In this document: positions 25,396 through 34,542 of the stretch, piece after piece
Layout: every line of letters begins with the position of its first letter
How positions within the stretch are numbered: the stretch's first letter is position 1
The notes under the pieces: generated by a model
What the model saw: only the letters and a program-made list of their open reading frames with translations
Databases searched by the model: none
Told to the model about the DNA's origin: nothing
Program-made: the position numbers and the translations under genes
Assembly: GCA_900299395.1 (NCBI GenBank)
Contig: OMJO01000022.1
Span: forward strand, 1-34,542
Reading direction: 5' to 3'
DNA: 34,542 nt
Origin: a bacterium
GTDB taxonomy: Bacteria > Patescibacteriota > Saccharimonadia > Saccharimonadales > OMJO01

Positions 25396-26244
25396 CTACA
25401 AGTTTAGCATCAGGTCAGTCAGTGCGAGCTTGGTATTCACTGATTCATCAAGTAGTATTTCCGTGCGATGTGATTGCAGCAAGACACGATGCCATCTTTG
25501 TGCATGTTTTGGATCATCAGTTTGCTTAAGTGCGGCGGTTGCTATTTGTTTGAGGGCAGAAAGCAGCTTTCGAGCCTCATCCTTGTTTGCGCCGAGTGTG
25601 TTCACCTCGATAAGTTTCTTATATGTAGTCATCTGGAGAAGTTTTTTTGCTTCTGTAATTTTTTGAATCAAGGGGTGATCATTATCTTCCGATAACAGAG
25701 CTTGCAAAAGGCCAACTTTCCCATCACTTAATGCGTGCGCAACAATAAGGGAACTTTCCGGTTCACTAAAGTATTCTTTGATTGCGTCATAAGATGGTGT
25801 TTTTATGGGTACCGTGGTCACACGTGAGGTTACCGTCGGTAGCAACGACTGAGCCCTATCCGCCAGTAAAATAATAAGTGTGTCCGCTGGAGGTTCTTCA
25901 AGACTCTTGAGAAGTGCGTTCTGTGCTTCAGTGGTCATGGTATTGGCATTTTCGATAATAATGACGCGACGAATAGTGCGCGATCCTGTTGTTCGTAAGC
26001 GCAAAAAGGTTGTGATCGAACGAATCTGGTCAATCCCTACGGGGGTTGTTTGGATGGTCATGAAGTAGGGATAATCTTGAAGTGTTGTAGGGTCAACTGA
26101 GAGGATTTCTGAGGCAGCATCCACTGCTACTGTCATTTTCCCGCTGCCACTACCTCCAGTAATCAGTAATGCGTGTTTTGGTGATTGAACAAATCTCTCA
26201 ATGTCTTGACGAGTTTGTGGGTGTAAGAGTAGTCCCTTTATCAT
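25396..26244 (-). CDS. holB: DNA polymerase III delta' subunit-like AAA ATPase
   Basis: LLITGGSGSGKMTVAVDAA; RRVIIIENANTMTTEAQNALLKSLEEPPADTLIILLADRAQSLLPTVTSR. Confidence 0.85.
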   Translation of the reverse strand: MIKGLLLHPQTRQDIERFVQSPKHALLITGGSGSGKMTVAVDAASEILSVDPTTLQDYPYFMTIQTTPVGIDQIRSITTFLRLRTTGSRTIRRVIIIENANTMTTEAQNALLKSLEEPPADTLIILLADRAQSLLPTVTSRVTTVPIKTPSYDAIKEYFSEPESSLIVAHALSDGKVGLLQALLSEDNDHPLIQKITEAKKLLQMTTYKKLIEVNTLGANKDEARKLLSALKQIATAALKQTDDPKHAQRWHRVLLQSHRTEILLDESVNTKLALTDLMLNL

Positions 26245-27103
26245 GTGTCATCATTGTACGAAATTCTGATGGTATTGGCACTTCAAAAACTTTGCGTGTT
26301 CGTGAAGGCAACGTGATTTCCAGGCTATGCGCGTGTAAAAATAGTCTTTTCGCGGTTGTGCCGCCATAGAGTGCGTCTCCTGTAATTGGGTGGCCCAACT
26401 GCTTCATGTGCACTCTTAGCTGATGTGTCCGGCCCGTTGTTGGCTGCAGTCGCACTAGATCGTGCTCCTCACCTCGCTCTGTCACAAAATAATACGTAGT
26501 GGCCGGTTTTCCTTGAGCACTTGTACGAAACAGCTTTGGTGTCCGGGGGTGTCGCTCGATAGGCATCTCTATAACAGCCTCACTCTCTTGCAAATGCCCG
26601 TCCACAATCGCAAAATATGATTTCTTAACTTTTCGCTGACTAAACTGTTTCTGGAGCCACGAAAGGGCTGCGTGTGTTTTGGCGGCGATGATAACGCCTG
26701 AAGTCGCTCGATCAAGCCGATGTACAATGCCACCACGTTCACCAGACATATCAATAAGCCTATCGTGGATAAAAGTTGCCACAGTCCACTCTGGATTAAA
26801 CGAGCCCTTACTATGAGTAAGAACACCCGTGGGCTTATTCATAACAATACAATCATCGTCTTCGTACAGTATTTCAATGTCCGGTTGTTGAATTGCCTCA
26901 ACGCCGCTAACATCATAATCAATACGCACAACATCATCTGTCCGCATGTGATAGCTTGGCTTCTCTACAACCTTGTTTACCAAAATCTTTTTATCTTCAA
27001 GGAGCTTCTTTACGGACGATCTACTTAAATCAGGAATTTTATTATGAGCAAATACATCGAGTCTTTGTCCAGCCTCGCCTGAATGTACATGGTAGATACT
27101 CAT
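26198..27103 (-). CDS. RluA/RluD family 23S rRNA pseudouridine synthase
   Basis: N-terminal S4-like domain; IVHRLDRATSGVIIAAKTHAALSWLQKQF; LVRLQPTTGRTHQLRVHMKQLGHPITGDALYGG. Confidence 0.94.
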   Translation of the reverse strand: MSIYHVHSGEAGQRLDVFAHNKIPDLSRSSVKKLLEDKKILVNKVVEKPSYHMRTDDVVRIDYDVSGVEAIQQPDIEILYEDDDCIVMNKPTGVLTHSKGSFNPEWTVATFIHDRLIDMSGERGGIVHRLDRATSGVIIAAKTHAALSWLQKQFSQRKVKKSYFAIVDGHLQESEAVIEMPIERHPRTPKLFRTSAQGKPATTYYFVTERGEEHDLVRLQPTTGRTHQLRVHMKQLGHPITGDALYGGTTAKRLFLHAHSLEITLPSRTRKVFEVPIPSEFRTMMTHDKGTTLTPTNSSRH

Positions 27104-28134
27104 TAGCCCCGCAAACCGACAGCTTTCTGGACAAGGGCGAGTTTCTTGTTTGCAATTGAGTTGAGGGTTTCTTCGGACTTCTTTAATTTATCCGTCAAAG
27201 TCTTGTCTGTAACCTCATCGTAAGCTTTTTGAAAGGTCGTAAGAAATTGCTCAAGTGCTGCTGCAACAGCTGATTTTAATGGCCCGTATTGTGTTTGGCC
27301 TTCATACTGTTTTATGACAGCTTGCAGTCCTTGACCACTGAGAAGAGATAAGATTTGTAGTAGATTACTGATTCCCGGTTGTTTTTCAAGATCGTAATGG
27401 ATCATGCCGATACTGTCAGTAGTAGCACTCATTATTTTTTGTGCTGCTTTTTGGGGCTCATCATGCATAAAGATGATTCCTTTTCCAGATTCATCAGATT
27501 TACTCATTTTTTTCTGAGGATCTTGCAGGTCACGTATACGCAACCCTTGGTCTTTGCCAAAAAAAACATGCTGCTCAGGTGCGGGCTTAGGCAGCGTGAA
27601 CAGTTCGCCGAACTTATTATTCATACGCTGCGCAATGTCCCGCGTAAACTCTAGGTGTTGAGTTTGATCGTCACCGACAGGTACATAGGTAGTGTCATAC
27701 AGTAAAATATCGGCTGCCATCAGTGGTGGGTAATTTAGTAGTGCCATGCTGACCCGATCGGTGCCGATCTTGGCAGATTTGTCTTTATACTGTGTCATAC
27801 GCCCCATTTCACCAACACCAGTAAAGCAGTCAAGGATATGCATTAGCTCCGAATGCGCTGGGATGTAGCTTTCTCTGAATAAAAAGATGTCTTCTTGTTC
27901 TATCGGCAGCCCAGCCGCAATGTATGTACGTAAATTATCTTGGATCTGATCGTGTAGTTTTGTGTGGTCAATTGGGGTAGAAAAGCTATGCAGATCAGCC
28001 ATCATTAGCAGGATCTGGTATGTACCAGCTTGTTTTTTTGCCATATCAATTAAGGGCAACAATGCACCAAAGTAGTTGCCAATGTGTAGGTCGTTATTGG
28101 CCCTAAGACCGGTTAATATGGCTGGTTTACTCAT
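27103..28134 (-). CDS. trpS: Tryptophanyl-tRNA synthetase
   Basis: TGLRANNDLHIGNYFGAL; KMSKSDESGKGIIFMHD; PVGDDQTQHLEFTRDIAQRMN. Confidence 0.97.
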   Translation of the reverse strand: MSKPAILTGLRANNDLHIGNYFGALLPLIDMAKKQAGTYQILLMMADLHSFSTPIDHTKLHDQIQDNLRTYIAAGLPIEQEDIFLFRESYIPAHSELMHILDCFTGVGEMGRMTQYKDKSAKIGTDRVSMALLNYPPLMAADILLYDTTYVPVGDDQTQHLEFTRDIAQRMNNKFGELFTLPKPAPEQHVFFGKDQGLRIRDLQDPQKKMSKSDESGKGIIFMHDEPQKAAQKIMSATTDSIGMIHYDLEKQPGISNLLQILSLLSGQGLQAVIKQYEGQTQYGPLKSAVAAALEQFLTTFQKAYDEVTDKTLTDKLKKSEETLNSIANKKLALVQKAVGLRG

Positions 28135-28194
28135 AACAGAGTTATTATAGCCTAATCAGAGCAGTATTTCGACTGATGCGAAGCTGAAGACGGG

Positions 28195-28593
28195 TTAACG
28201 CTTGGTGAACTGACGTTGTTTACGGGCACCCTTGAGACCGAACTTCTTGCGTTCTTTCTCGCGAGGGTCGCGGCCAAGCAGTTCAGCACGGCGCAGCGTG
28301 CTCTTAAGGTCTTCATTCATGAGGGCAAGTGCCTTAGCAATGCCAAGACGAATGGCTTCAGCTTGGCCATGGTGTCCACCACCGCTTACAACAACCGTAA
28401 CGTCATATTTATTTTCAATTTCTAGGGCAGCGAAGGGCTTCTGTAGCTCATTAAGCAAAGACTTGCTAGTCGCAAAATATTCATGTGCAGGGGCATTGTT
28501 AATAGTGATACTCCCCTTTCCATTCATAAGACGGACCCGTGCAGTCGCGCTTTTGCGACGTCCTAGTGCGTAATAATAGTTCTTGGCAGCCAT
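28195..28593 (-). CDS. rpsI: 30S ribosomal protein S9
   Basis: YYYALGRRKSATARVRLMNGKGSITIN; C-terminal KKFGLKGARKQRQFTKR. Confidence 0.98.
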   Translation of the reverse strand: MAAKNYYYALGRRKSATARVRLMNGKGSITINNAPAHEYFATSKSLLNELQKPFAALEIENKYDVTVVVSGGGHHGQAEAIRLGIAKALALMNEDLKSTLRRAELLGRDPREKERKKFGLKGARKQRQFTKR

Positions 28594-29033
28594 TATGAAC
28601 CTACTTTCACTGAGAATTCTTTAGGATTTTGTGCTTCATGCTTGTGGTCTGCGTCAACGTATACTTTTAGTCTCTTTAGGCGTTCATCTCGCAATTTGTT
28701 GACCGGTAACATACCGCGGACAGCTTTAGTAATAACTTGTGTTGGATCTTTAGCCATAAGTTCATTGAGGGTTGCCGACTTAATGCCGCCTGGGTAATGT
28801 GAGTGGCGATAGTATACTTTCTTTTCACCCTTGTTGCCTGTTGTTACCAAGCTCCCGGCATTGATAACTATCACGTAGTCACCACAGTCGATGTGATGTG
28901 TAAACATAGGTTTACCCTTGCCGGTTAACAGGGTGGCGACTTGGGTAGCAATGCGGCCTAATGGGGCTTTACTGGCGTCAACCACGTACCACTCGCGTTT
29001 TACATCGCTTGGTTTTGCACTAAAAGTCTTCAT
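28593..29033 (-). CDS. rplM: 50S ribosomal protein L13
   Basis: REWYVVDASKAPLGRIATQVATLLTGKGKPMFTHHIDCGDYVIVINA. Confidence 0.98.
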   Translation of the reverse strand: MKTFSAKPSDVKREWYVVDASKAPLGRIATQVATLLTGKGKPMFTHHIDCGDYVIVINAGSLVTTGNKGEKKVYYRHSHYPGGIKSATLNELMAKDPTQVITKAVRGMLPVNKLRDERLKRLKVYVDADHKHEAQNPKEFSVKVGS

Positions 29034-29524
29034 TATTTAGCCTCTTTCTTCACAGCTGTAGCTTTGGTTGTCGCTGGTTTCTTGCGCGTCGTAGTAGTTG
29101 TCTTAGGCTTTGCTGGTGCTACCTTTTTAGCAGGAGCGGCTGCTTTAGCTACCGGTGCTTCTTTCAGGTCATCAACAAAGCTTACACGTGCCAACTGTGC
29201 GTTATCACCGCGGCGCAAGCCAAGGCGTTCAATTCGCAGGTGACCACTTGTGCGACCCTTCAGTTCGGGTGCAATTTCATCAACAAGCTTGTGGGCGCTT
29301 TCCAGGGTGTGCAACGCACTGATAATTTGTCTTCGATTGTGCAAATCGCCTTTTTTCGCCTTTGTAATCAAGCGCTCGACATACGGCACAACTTCTTTGG
29401 CCTTTTCTCGGGTAGTTTCAATAGACTCGTACTTGATAAGTGAGTCCGCCAAGCCTTGGATCAGTGCTTCGCGCTGATCTCGCTCTCTGTGAAACTTCCT
29501 GCCTCGATATCCGTGCCGATGCAT
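29033..29524 (-). CDS. rplQ: 50S ribosomal protein L17 with Ala/Lys/Thr-rich C-terminal tail
   Basis: MHRHGYRGRKFHRERDQREALIQGLADSLIKYESIETTREKAKEV. Confidence 0.97.
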   Translation of the reverse strand: MHRHGYRGRKFHRERDQREALIQGLADSLIKYESIETTREKAKEVVPYVERLITKAKKGDLHNRRQIISALHTLESAHKLVDEIAPELKGRTSGHLRIERLGLRRGDNAQLARVSFVDDLKEAPVAKAAAPAKKVAPAKPKTTTTTRKKPATTKATAVKKEAK

Positions 29525-29526
29525 TA

Positions 29527-30471
29527 CTAAAGCTCCAACTCCGCCATTTTTTCTTTAACTTCATCGAGTGCTTTGCTGCCAAAACCCTTTAGCTCACGGA
29601 GTTCGGTGTCTCCAAGGCTAAATAAATCTTTCAGTGTGTGAATGTCATTATTAATGAGGGCATTCGTCGTGCGTGCTGACAGGTTCAGGTCTTCAATGGA
29701 AGTGTTCAGCTCAGTAATATCGTCTGACTCATCAGCTTGGGCTTCAGCGTTCGCGTGTCCTAGTGGTGCAGCGGCTTCTACACGCGTTTGACCAGCAAGA
29801 GCAGTGTATTGGTTAACAAGGATAGCTGCGGCTTCTTCGAAAACATCACGCGGCGTAATAGACCCGTCAGTATCTACAGTGAGGATAAGCTTGTCAAGGT
29901 TAGTGATCTGACCAACACGGGTGTTCTCTACCTTGTATCGAACACGAAGTACAGGGCTAAAGACTGCGTCAACGGCAATCATGTCACTAGCTTTCTTGGC
30001 TGAGCCCTCTTCAATCGTGCGATAGCCGCGGCCTGTCTCGACAACGATGTCCATAACAAGTGATGCCTTGTCATCATCGATGGTAGCTATAACGTGATCC
30101 TTGCCGACCACTTCAACATCAGCTGTCGCTTGAATATCTTTAGCTGTTACAGCACCTTTGCCTTTTTTTACAATTCGTAATGTGTGTATATCATTATCAC
30201 CAAAAACGCGGAAACGGAGGCCTTTGAGATTCAGCATAATATCAACGACATCTTCTTTGACGCCTTTGACAGTAGTAAATTCGTGGGTTGCGCCTTCAAC
30301 CTTGAAAGCAGTGACAGCGGCACCGGCAATGCTGGAGAGAAGCACGCGTCGTAAGCTATTACCAAGAGTCATGCCGTATCCTGTGTGTAACGGTTCAATG
30401 GTAAATGTTGCGCTCGTGGCGCTGTGGTCGTCTGTGCTGACGAGTCCTGGTGTGTGGATGTTTTTTGACAT
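29527..30471 (-). CDS. rpoA: DNA-directed RNA polymerase subunit alpha
   Basis: TIEPLHTGYGMTLGNSLRRVLLSSIAGAAVTAFKVEG; alpha-CTD LNLSARTTNALINNDIHTLKDLFSL. Confidence 0.98.
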   Translation of the reverse strand: MSKNIHTPGLVSTDDHSATSATFTIEPLHTGYGMTLGNSLRRVLLSSIAGAAVTAFKVEGATHEFTTVKGVKEDVVDIMLNLKGLRFRVFGDNDIHTLRIVKKGKGAVTAKDIQATADVEVVGKDHVIATIDDDKASLVMDIVVETGRGYRTIEEGSAKKASDMIAVDAVFSPVLRVRYKVENTRVGQITNLDKLILTVDTDGSITPRDVFEEAAAILVNQYTALAGQTRVEAAAPLGHANAEAQADESDDITELNTSIEDLNLSARTTNALINNDIHTLKDLFSLGDTELRELKGFGSKALDEVKEKMAELEL

Positions 30472-30491
30472 AAGGTTACTCCTTGCCTCTC

Positions 30492-31109
30492 CTATCGTGA
30501 GTAGTATTCCACGATTAGTTGTTCATTAATCTCTGGCTCTGCTTCATCGCGAGTTGGCAGGCCGGTTACAGTTATTTCAATCTTCTTGCGATTTACCTTT
30601 ATCCAACTAGGTGTTTCTGTTGGTGCAGGACTTACGTCATCAAGTTTTTTGAAATACTCATTGTTCTTGCTATGGTCACGAAGGACTATTTCATCCCCCG
30701 GCTTCAGACGAATGGATGGCACGTCTACACGACGGCCGTTGAGCATAAAGTGCCCGTGGGTGACAAGCTGACGAGCAGCGCGGCGGCTCGATGCATACCC
30801 GGCGCGGTATACAGCGTTGTCGAGTCTTCGTTCCAAATACTGCAGCAATAACTCGCCACTTTGACCTTCTTTGCGGTCAGCTTCAGACATCAATTTACTA
30901 AATTGACGCTCTAGTAGGCCATACAGTCGTTTTACCTTCTGTTTTTCTCGCAGTTGGAGTGAATACTGACTTGGCTTGTTGCGCTGATTACGACCACCGT
31001 GATTGCCAGGGATTGTCGTACGCTTTACTAATGCCTTGTGAGCCTTAGGGTGCAACGCGTAGCCTTCACGGCGACTCATTTTTACAATGCTTTGGGTATC
31101 TTTTGCCAT
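30492..31109 (-). CDS. rpsD: 30S ribosomal protein S4
   Basis: QYSLQLREKQKVKRLYGLLERQF; RLDNAVYRAGYASSRRAARQLVTHGHFMLNGRRVDVPS. Confidence 0.97.
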   Translation of the reverse strand: MAKDTQSIVKMSRREGYALHPKAHKALVKRTTIPGNHGGRNQRNKPSQYSLQLREKQKVKRLYGLLERQFSKLMSEADRKEGQSGELLLQYLERRLDNAVYRAGYASSRRAARQLVTHGHFMLNGRRVDVPSIRLKPGDEIVLRDHSKNNEYFKKLDDVSPAPTETPSWIKVNRKKIEITVTGLPTRDEAEPEINEQLIVEYYSR

Positions 31110-31120
31110 AATTCTAACTC

Positions 31121-31573
31121 CTATACCCTTCGTGCTTTCTTAGGTCGAACGCCACCATGTGGAACACCGGTAACGTCCTTAATGCTTTCAACGTTCATAT
31201 CGAGATTCATAAGACTCCGGATAGCAGCCTCGCGGCCCAAACCGACACCTTTTACAAATACTTCGACTTTTGACAAGCCATATTGCTGTTTTGCTAGCTG
31301 GCCGGCTTTTTCCGCGGCGACCTGTGCAGCATAGGCGGTTCCCTTTTTAGAGCCTCGGAACCCACAAGCACCAGCACTTGAGGCAGCCAGTACACCACCT
31401 TTGCTATCGGTAAAACTAACGATGGTGTTATTAAACGTTGCAAGAATATGTACTTGTCCGACAGGTACAGAGCGCTTGGTTTTGCGTTTTTTGGGTGCTG
31501 ATGTGGGAGTTGCTGCCTGTTCTGTGGCTACAACTTCTGCGACTTCTGGTTTTGTGGTTACTTCTTGTGCCAT
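31121..31573 (-). CDS. rpsK: 30S ribosomal protein S11 with N-terminal extension
   Basis: GQVHILATFNNTIVSFTDSKGGVLAASSAGACGFRGSKKGTAYAAQVAAEKA; start MAQEVTTK at 31573. Confidence 0.97.
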   Translation of the reverse strand: MAQEVTTKPEVAEVVATEQAATPTSAPKKRKTKRSVPVGQVHILATFNNTIVSFTDSKGGVLAASSAGACGFRGSKKGTAYAAQVAAEKAGQLAKQQYGLSKVEVFVKGVGLGREAAIRSLMNLDMNVESIKDVTGVPHGGVRPKKARRV

Positions 31574-31583
31574 ATGATTAGTC

Positions 31584-31970
31584 CTACGTCTTAGACGGTG
31601 CTTTCTTAGCCGTTCCACCAACAGTCAGTTTTTTACCACGTCGAGTACGGGCATTAGTGCGGGTTCGCTGTCCACGACTTGGTAAATTGCCCTGGTGGCG
31701 AAGCCCACGGTAACTATTTATGTCCTTCAACCGCTTGATATTACCAACAACAACACGGTGCAATTCACCCTCAACGGTATAACTTTCGTTTATAAAGTCT
31801 TGTATCCGTGAGATTTCACTATCTGTCAGATCTTTCACGCGAACGGTAGGCTCAACCTTAGCAGCACTTAGAATATCAACGCTAGTCTTAGGGCCAATGC
31901 CGTACACATAGGTAAGTGCAACATGCACTTGTTTACCATCAGGAATCGTTACACCAGAAATTCGAGCCAT
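31584..31970 (-). CDS. rpsM: 30S ribosomal protein S13
   Basis: MARISGVTIPDGKQVHVALTYVYGIGPKTS; YRGLRHQGNLPSRGQRTRTNARTRRG. Confidence 0.98.
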   Translation of the reverse strand: MARISGVTIPDGKQVHVALTYVYGIGPKTSVDILSAAKVEPTVRVKDLTDSEISRIQDFINESYTVEGELHRVVVGNIKRLKDINSYRGLRHQGNLPSRGQRTRTNARTRRGKKLTVGGTAKKAPSKT

Positions 31971-31973
31971 ATA

Positions 31974-32090
31974 CTAACCTTGCCTTTGTTTGTGCTTGGG
32001 CTTAAGTTTATTAATGACATAGACACGCCCTTTACGTCGGACGATTTTATCATCGGGACTGATTTTCTTGACACTTGCACGCACTTTCAT
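31974..32090 (-). CDS. rpmJ: 50S ribosomal protein L36 (below ORF-track size cutoff)
   Basis: Hand-translated minus strand: [38 protein letters not shown]; between infA and rpsM. Confidence 0.95.
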   Translation of the reverse strand: MKVRASVKKISPDDKIVRRKGRVYVINKLKPKHKQRQG

Positions 32091-32144
32091 GCGGATCATT
32101 GCTCCTTTTTGCGAATGGTCAATGACTCACTGCTTAGTTGATAG

Positions 32145-32363
32145 TTACTTGCGATAGGTGATTCTTCCCTTAGTAAGATCATAAGGGGTCAACTCGACCG
32201 TAACGCCGTCTCCTGGAACGAGGCGAATGTAATGTTTCCGCATCTTTCCGGCGACATGAGCTATAATTTTATGGCCGTTTTCAAGCTCTACTCGGAACTG
32301 AGTTCCAGGCAATGCCTCGACTATGGTTCCGGACAACTCGATCACTTCCTTGTTATTTGCCAT
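32145..32363 (-). CDS. infA: Translation initiation factor IF-1
   Basis: [71 protein letters not shown]. Confidence 0.98.
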   Translation of the reverse strand: MANNKEVIELSGTIVEALPGTQFRVELENGHKIIAHVAGKMRKHYIRLVPGDGVTVELTPYDLTKGRITYRK

Positions 32364-32380
32364 AAATATAACGTCAAGTG

Positions 32381-32409
32381 AGTATAGCATTCTCACCACT
32401 GTCTGTAAA
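32381..32409 (-). promoter_or_regulatory. Putative internal promoter for infA-rpmJ-rpsM... operon
   Basis: -35 TTTACA (32404-32409), 17-bp spacer, -10 TATACT (32381-32386) in the secY-infA gap. Confidence 0.6.
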
Positions 32410-32430
32410 GTGTTTTCTTGTTACCGCTAG

Positions 32431-33924
32431 TTACTTTTTACGTCTACCTGCTAAAAAACGCAGTCTTCGGCCACCAGTGCCTGCTTGTGCGGGTTCAGAA
32501 GAGTCGTAGAAAAAGTCAGAATCTGCATACTGATCGTATGTAACCATGAGCGCCCGCGACTCAATGGCTCGCAGTGTTTCAAGGGCAACAGAGACGAGGA
32601 TAAGAATGCTGGTACCGCCGATCGCAATATTGGTTTTTAGGAATATCTGGCCAATTATTGGTAGCAGCGCGAGCAGACCCAAGCTTAGGGCGCCGAATAA
32701 GGTCAATCTATTCACTACTTTTGACAAATATTTCTCAGTTTGCGAACCGGAACGGACACCCTCTATAAAGCCTCCCTGTTTTTGTAGGTTTTCGGCAATT
32801 TCTTTGGCATTGAACGTAATGCTGGTGTAGAAAAACGTAAAGATAAATACTAGCAAGAAATAAACGACCGGATAAATGTACGGTGTAAAGCCACCGGCTT
32901 GAAAAGTTTGCGGGCTCGGGTTTTGGAACCATTGCACAAGATTATTGCCGATATGTTGCAGCCGCTGGCTTTGAGAACTCGTCATAAGCTGCCCAGCAAA
33001 GCTTGGAACGCTCAGAAATGCAACCGCGAAGATAATAGGCACAACGCCGGCGGTAATAAGCTTTACGGGAAGAATGGTGGTCACCCCTCCATAGGTACGG
33101 TTGCCTTGGACACGCTTGGCATAATGTACGGTAATCTTCCTCGAGGCTTCACTGAGCTTAACAATGAGTACCGTAACAATAATAGTAATAGCGAGCAGGA
33201 GAACTCCGTAAAACAGCTCATGACTATTGATTGGCAACTCTTTGCCAAAGATACTAAGCTTCTTGCTGTTGTCAACAATTGACGTTGCCACGCTAGAAAT
33301 TGTTGAAGGCAAACGACTCACAATACCTACGGTAATAACAAGTGAGATGCCGTTCCCGACACTCTGTTCTGTAATAAGCTCACCCAGCCACATCAGAAGC
33401 ATCGAGCCGCCTGTTAAAGCAGCGACCATCAATACCCACTGTGCTGCAGTTGCGTGTGCCGTGATGTCACCAATGCCACTTACGCGGGCAGCAGTTTGTC
33501 GCACGAGGTATATGGCGCCTACGGATTGTACGAGTGCTAATGGGAATGTCAGTAACCGTGTGTATTGGTTAATCTTCTTCCGGCCAAATTCACCTTCTTT
33601 GTTGAGTGCCTCAAGCTTTGGTATAGCTCGGGTAAGTAACTGCATAATGATTGATGCGTTAATGTATGGACCCAGGCCTACAAGCATGATGGAGAAATTC
33701 GCGAGAGCACCACCCGACAACACATCAATAAAGCTTAAGAGGTTGTTAGTGGACTTGGTCGAGTTAAACAAGTTTTCGAGAATTTGCTTGAGTGTCTGTG
33801 GATCACCAATCGGAATGGGGATGTGAGCGAGAATACGAAAAACAAGCAGCATGCCCAGCACCGCCAAAAGTCGATTCCGCATGTCCTTGTTTTTGAGCGC
33901 TTGCCAAATTACTTTCCAACTCAT
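32431..33924 (-). CDS. secY: Preprotein translocase subunit SecY
   Basis: [64 protein letters not shown]. Confidence 0.98.
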   Translation of the reverse strand: MSWKVIWQALKNKDMRNRLLAVLGMLLVFRILAHIPIPIGDPQTLKQILENLFNSTKSTNNLLSFIDVLSGGALANFSIMLVGLGPYINASIIMQLLTRAIPKLEALNKEGEFGRKKINQYTRLLTFPLALVQSVGAIYLVRQTAARVSGIGDITAHATAAQWVLMVAALTGGSMLLMWLGELITEQSVGNGISLVITVGIVSRLPSTISSVATSIVDNSKKLSIFGKELPINSHELFYGVLLLAITIIVTVLIVKLSEASRKITVHYAKRVQGNRTYGGVTTILPVKLITAGVVPIIFAVAFLSVPSFAGQLMTSSQSQRLQHIGNNLVQWFQNPSPQTFQAGGFTPYIYPVVYFLLVFIFTFFYTSITFNAKEIAENLQKQGGFIEGVRSGSQTEKYLSKVVNRLTLFGALSLGLLALLPIIGQIFLKTNIAIGGTSILILVSVALETLRAIESRALMVTYDQYADSDFFYDSSEPAQAGTGGRRLRFLAGRRKK

Positions 33925-33996
33925 ATAGCTGCAACTAGTATACAGAAGTCATGCTTTAGACACTAGGTATTCAGCAGTTTTTACAACTATAGATAG

Positions 33997-34464
33997 CTAT
34001 TTTGTGTCTTTAGCTTTTTTGCTACGTGCAATTTGCGGCGTAAATTCAAAAGTGCCGCCTGCTTTTTTTACGGCAGCAACTGCGGACTCACTTGCTGCTT
34101 GGAGTTTTACCGTAGCCTTCTTGGTAACGGGGCCGTTTACTACTAGTTTTGCTCGTACGTAGGGGCTCGAAAGAATACCTGCCTTATGTGCAGTGTGGTT
34201 ATCTACAATTGTACCAATGTCGTCGATTTGACCCGTATAGACTAGTTCTGCTTTCGGACGAATTGAACGGAAGCCTGGCAGTTTAGGAAGTCGCTGCATC
34301 AAAGGGTTTTGGCCACCCTCGAAGCCAGGACGCCGTCCTGCGCCTGTACGAGACTTCTGTCCTTTTGTGCCTCGCCCAGCGGTTTTGCCACGTCCAGCAG
34401 CAATCCCTCGGCCGACACGGCGGTTTGTACGATTAGCGGTGGTCTGTAGCTCGTGATAACGCAT
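33997..34464 (-). CDS. rplO: 50S ribosomal protein L15
   Basis: RVGRGIAAGRGKTAGRGTKGQKSRTGAGRRPGFEGGQNPLMQRLPKLPGF. Confidence 0.97.
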   Translation of the reverse strand: MRYHELQTTANRTNRRVGRGIAAGRGKTAGRGTKGQKSRTGAGRRPGFEGGQNPLMQRLPKLPGFRSIRPKAELVYTGQIDDIGTIVDNHTAHKAGILSSPYVRAKLVVNGPVTKKATVKLQAASESAVAAVKKAGGTFEFTPQIARSKKAKDTK

Positions 34465-34466
34465 GA

Positions 34467-34542
34467 TTAGGCCTCCACCTTTGCTTTAGCTAGCGACTTT
34501 TTGGTTTCAACAATTTGTCGCGTGTGCCAAGTCTTTGCTGGA
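34467..34542 (-). CDS. C-terminal fragment of a ribosomal-operon protein, probably S5 (rpsE), truncated at window edge
   Basis: Open minus frame ...PAKTWHTRQIVETKKSLAKAKVEA*; position upstream of rplO suggests S5. Confidence 0.45.
   Translation of the reverse strand, partial: PAKTWHTRQIVETKKSLAKAKVEA

Overview
The window looks like a chromosomal segment of a Candidate Phyla Radiation bacterium, probably Saccharibacteria/TM7. This rests on gene content and order; no search was run. Most of it is core information-processing genes on the minus strand. These include cysS, recR/ybaB, dnaB, dnaX, rplL/rplJ with an L10 leader, rplA/rplK, nusG/secE, rpmG, a tRNA-Thr/Tyr/Thr cluster, holB, an RluD-type pseudouridine synthase, trpS, rpsI/rplM/rplQ/rpoA/rpsD/rpsK/rpsM/rpmJ/infA, secY and rplO. 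A tRNA-Trp lies on the plus strand. The most unusual region is a plus-strand three-gene operon (12002-14671) inserted between rplA and rplJ. It encodes an unrecognised 399-aa protein, a VanX/DdpX-type D-Ala-D-Ala dipeptidase and an Asp/Glu-racemase-family protein. It is preceded by a 5' leader with a hand-readable switch: a long P1-P3 aptamer-like hairpin, an overlapping antiterminator and an intrinsic terminator. I cannot assign this leader to any known riboswitch or T-box class. The leader also contains a 24-codon ORF starting almost at the predicted transcription start. Also notable are a dTMP kinase-ThyX-ThyX tandem fusion with rearranged ThyX motifs, a second attenuator-like structure in the divergent rplJ leader, DnaX and delta' subunits without the zinc module, and an inverted tRNA-Trp inside an otherwise ancestral gene order.
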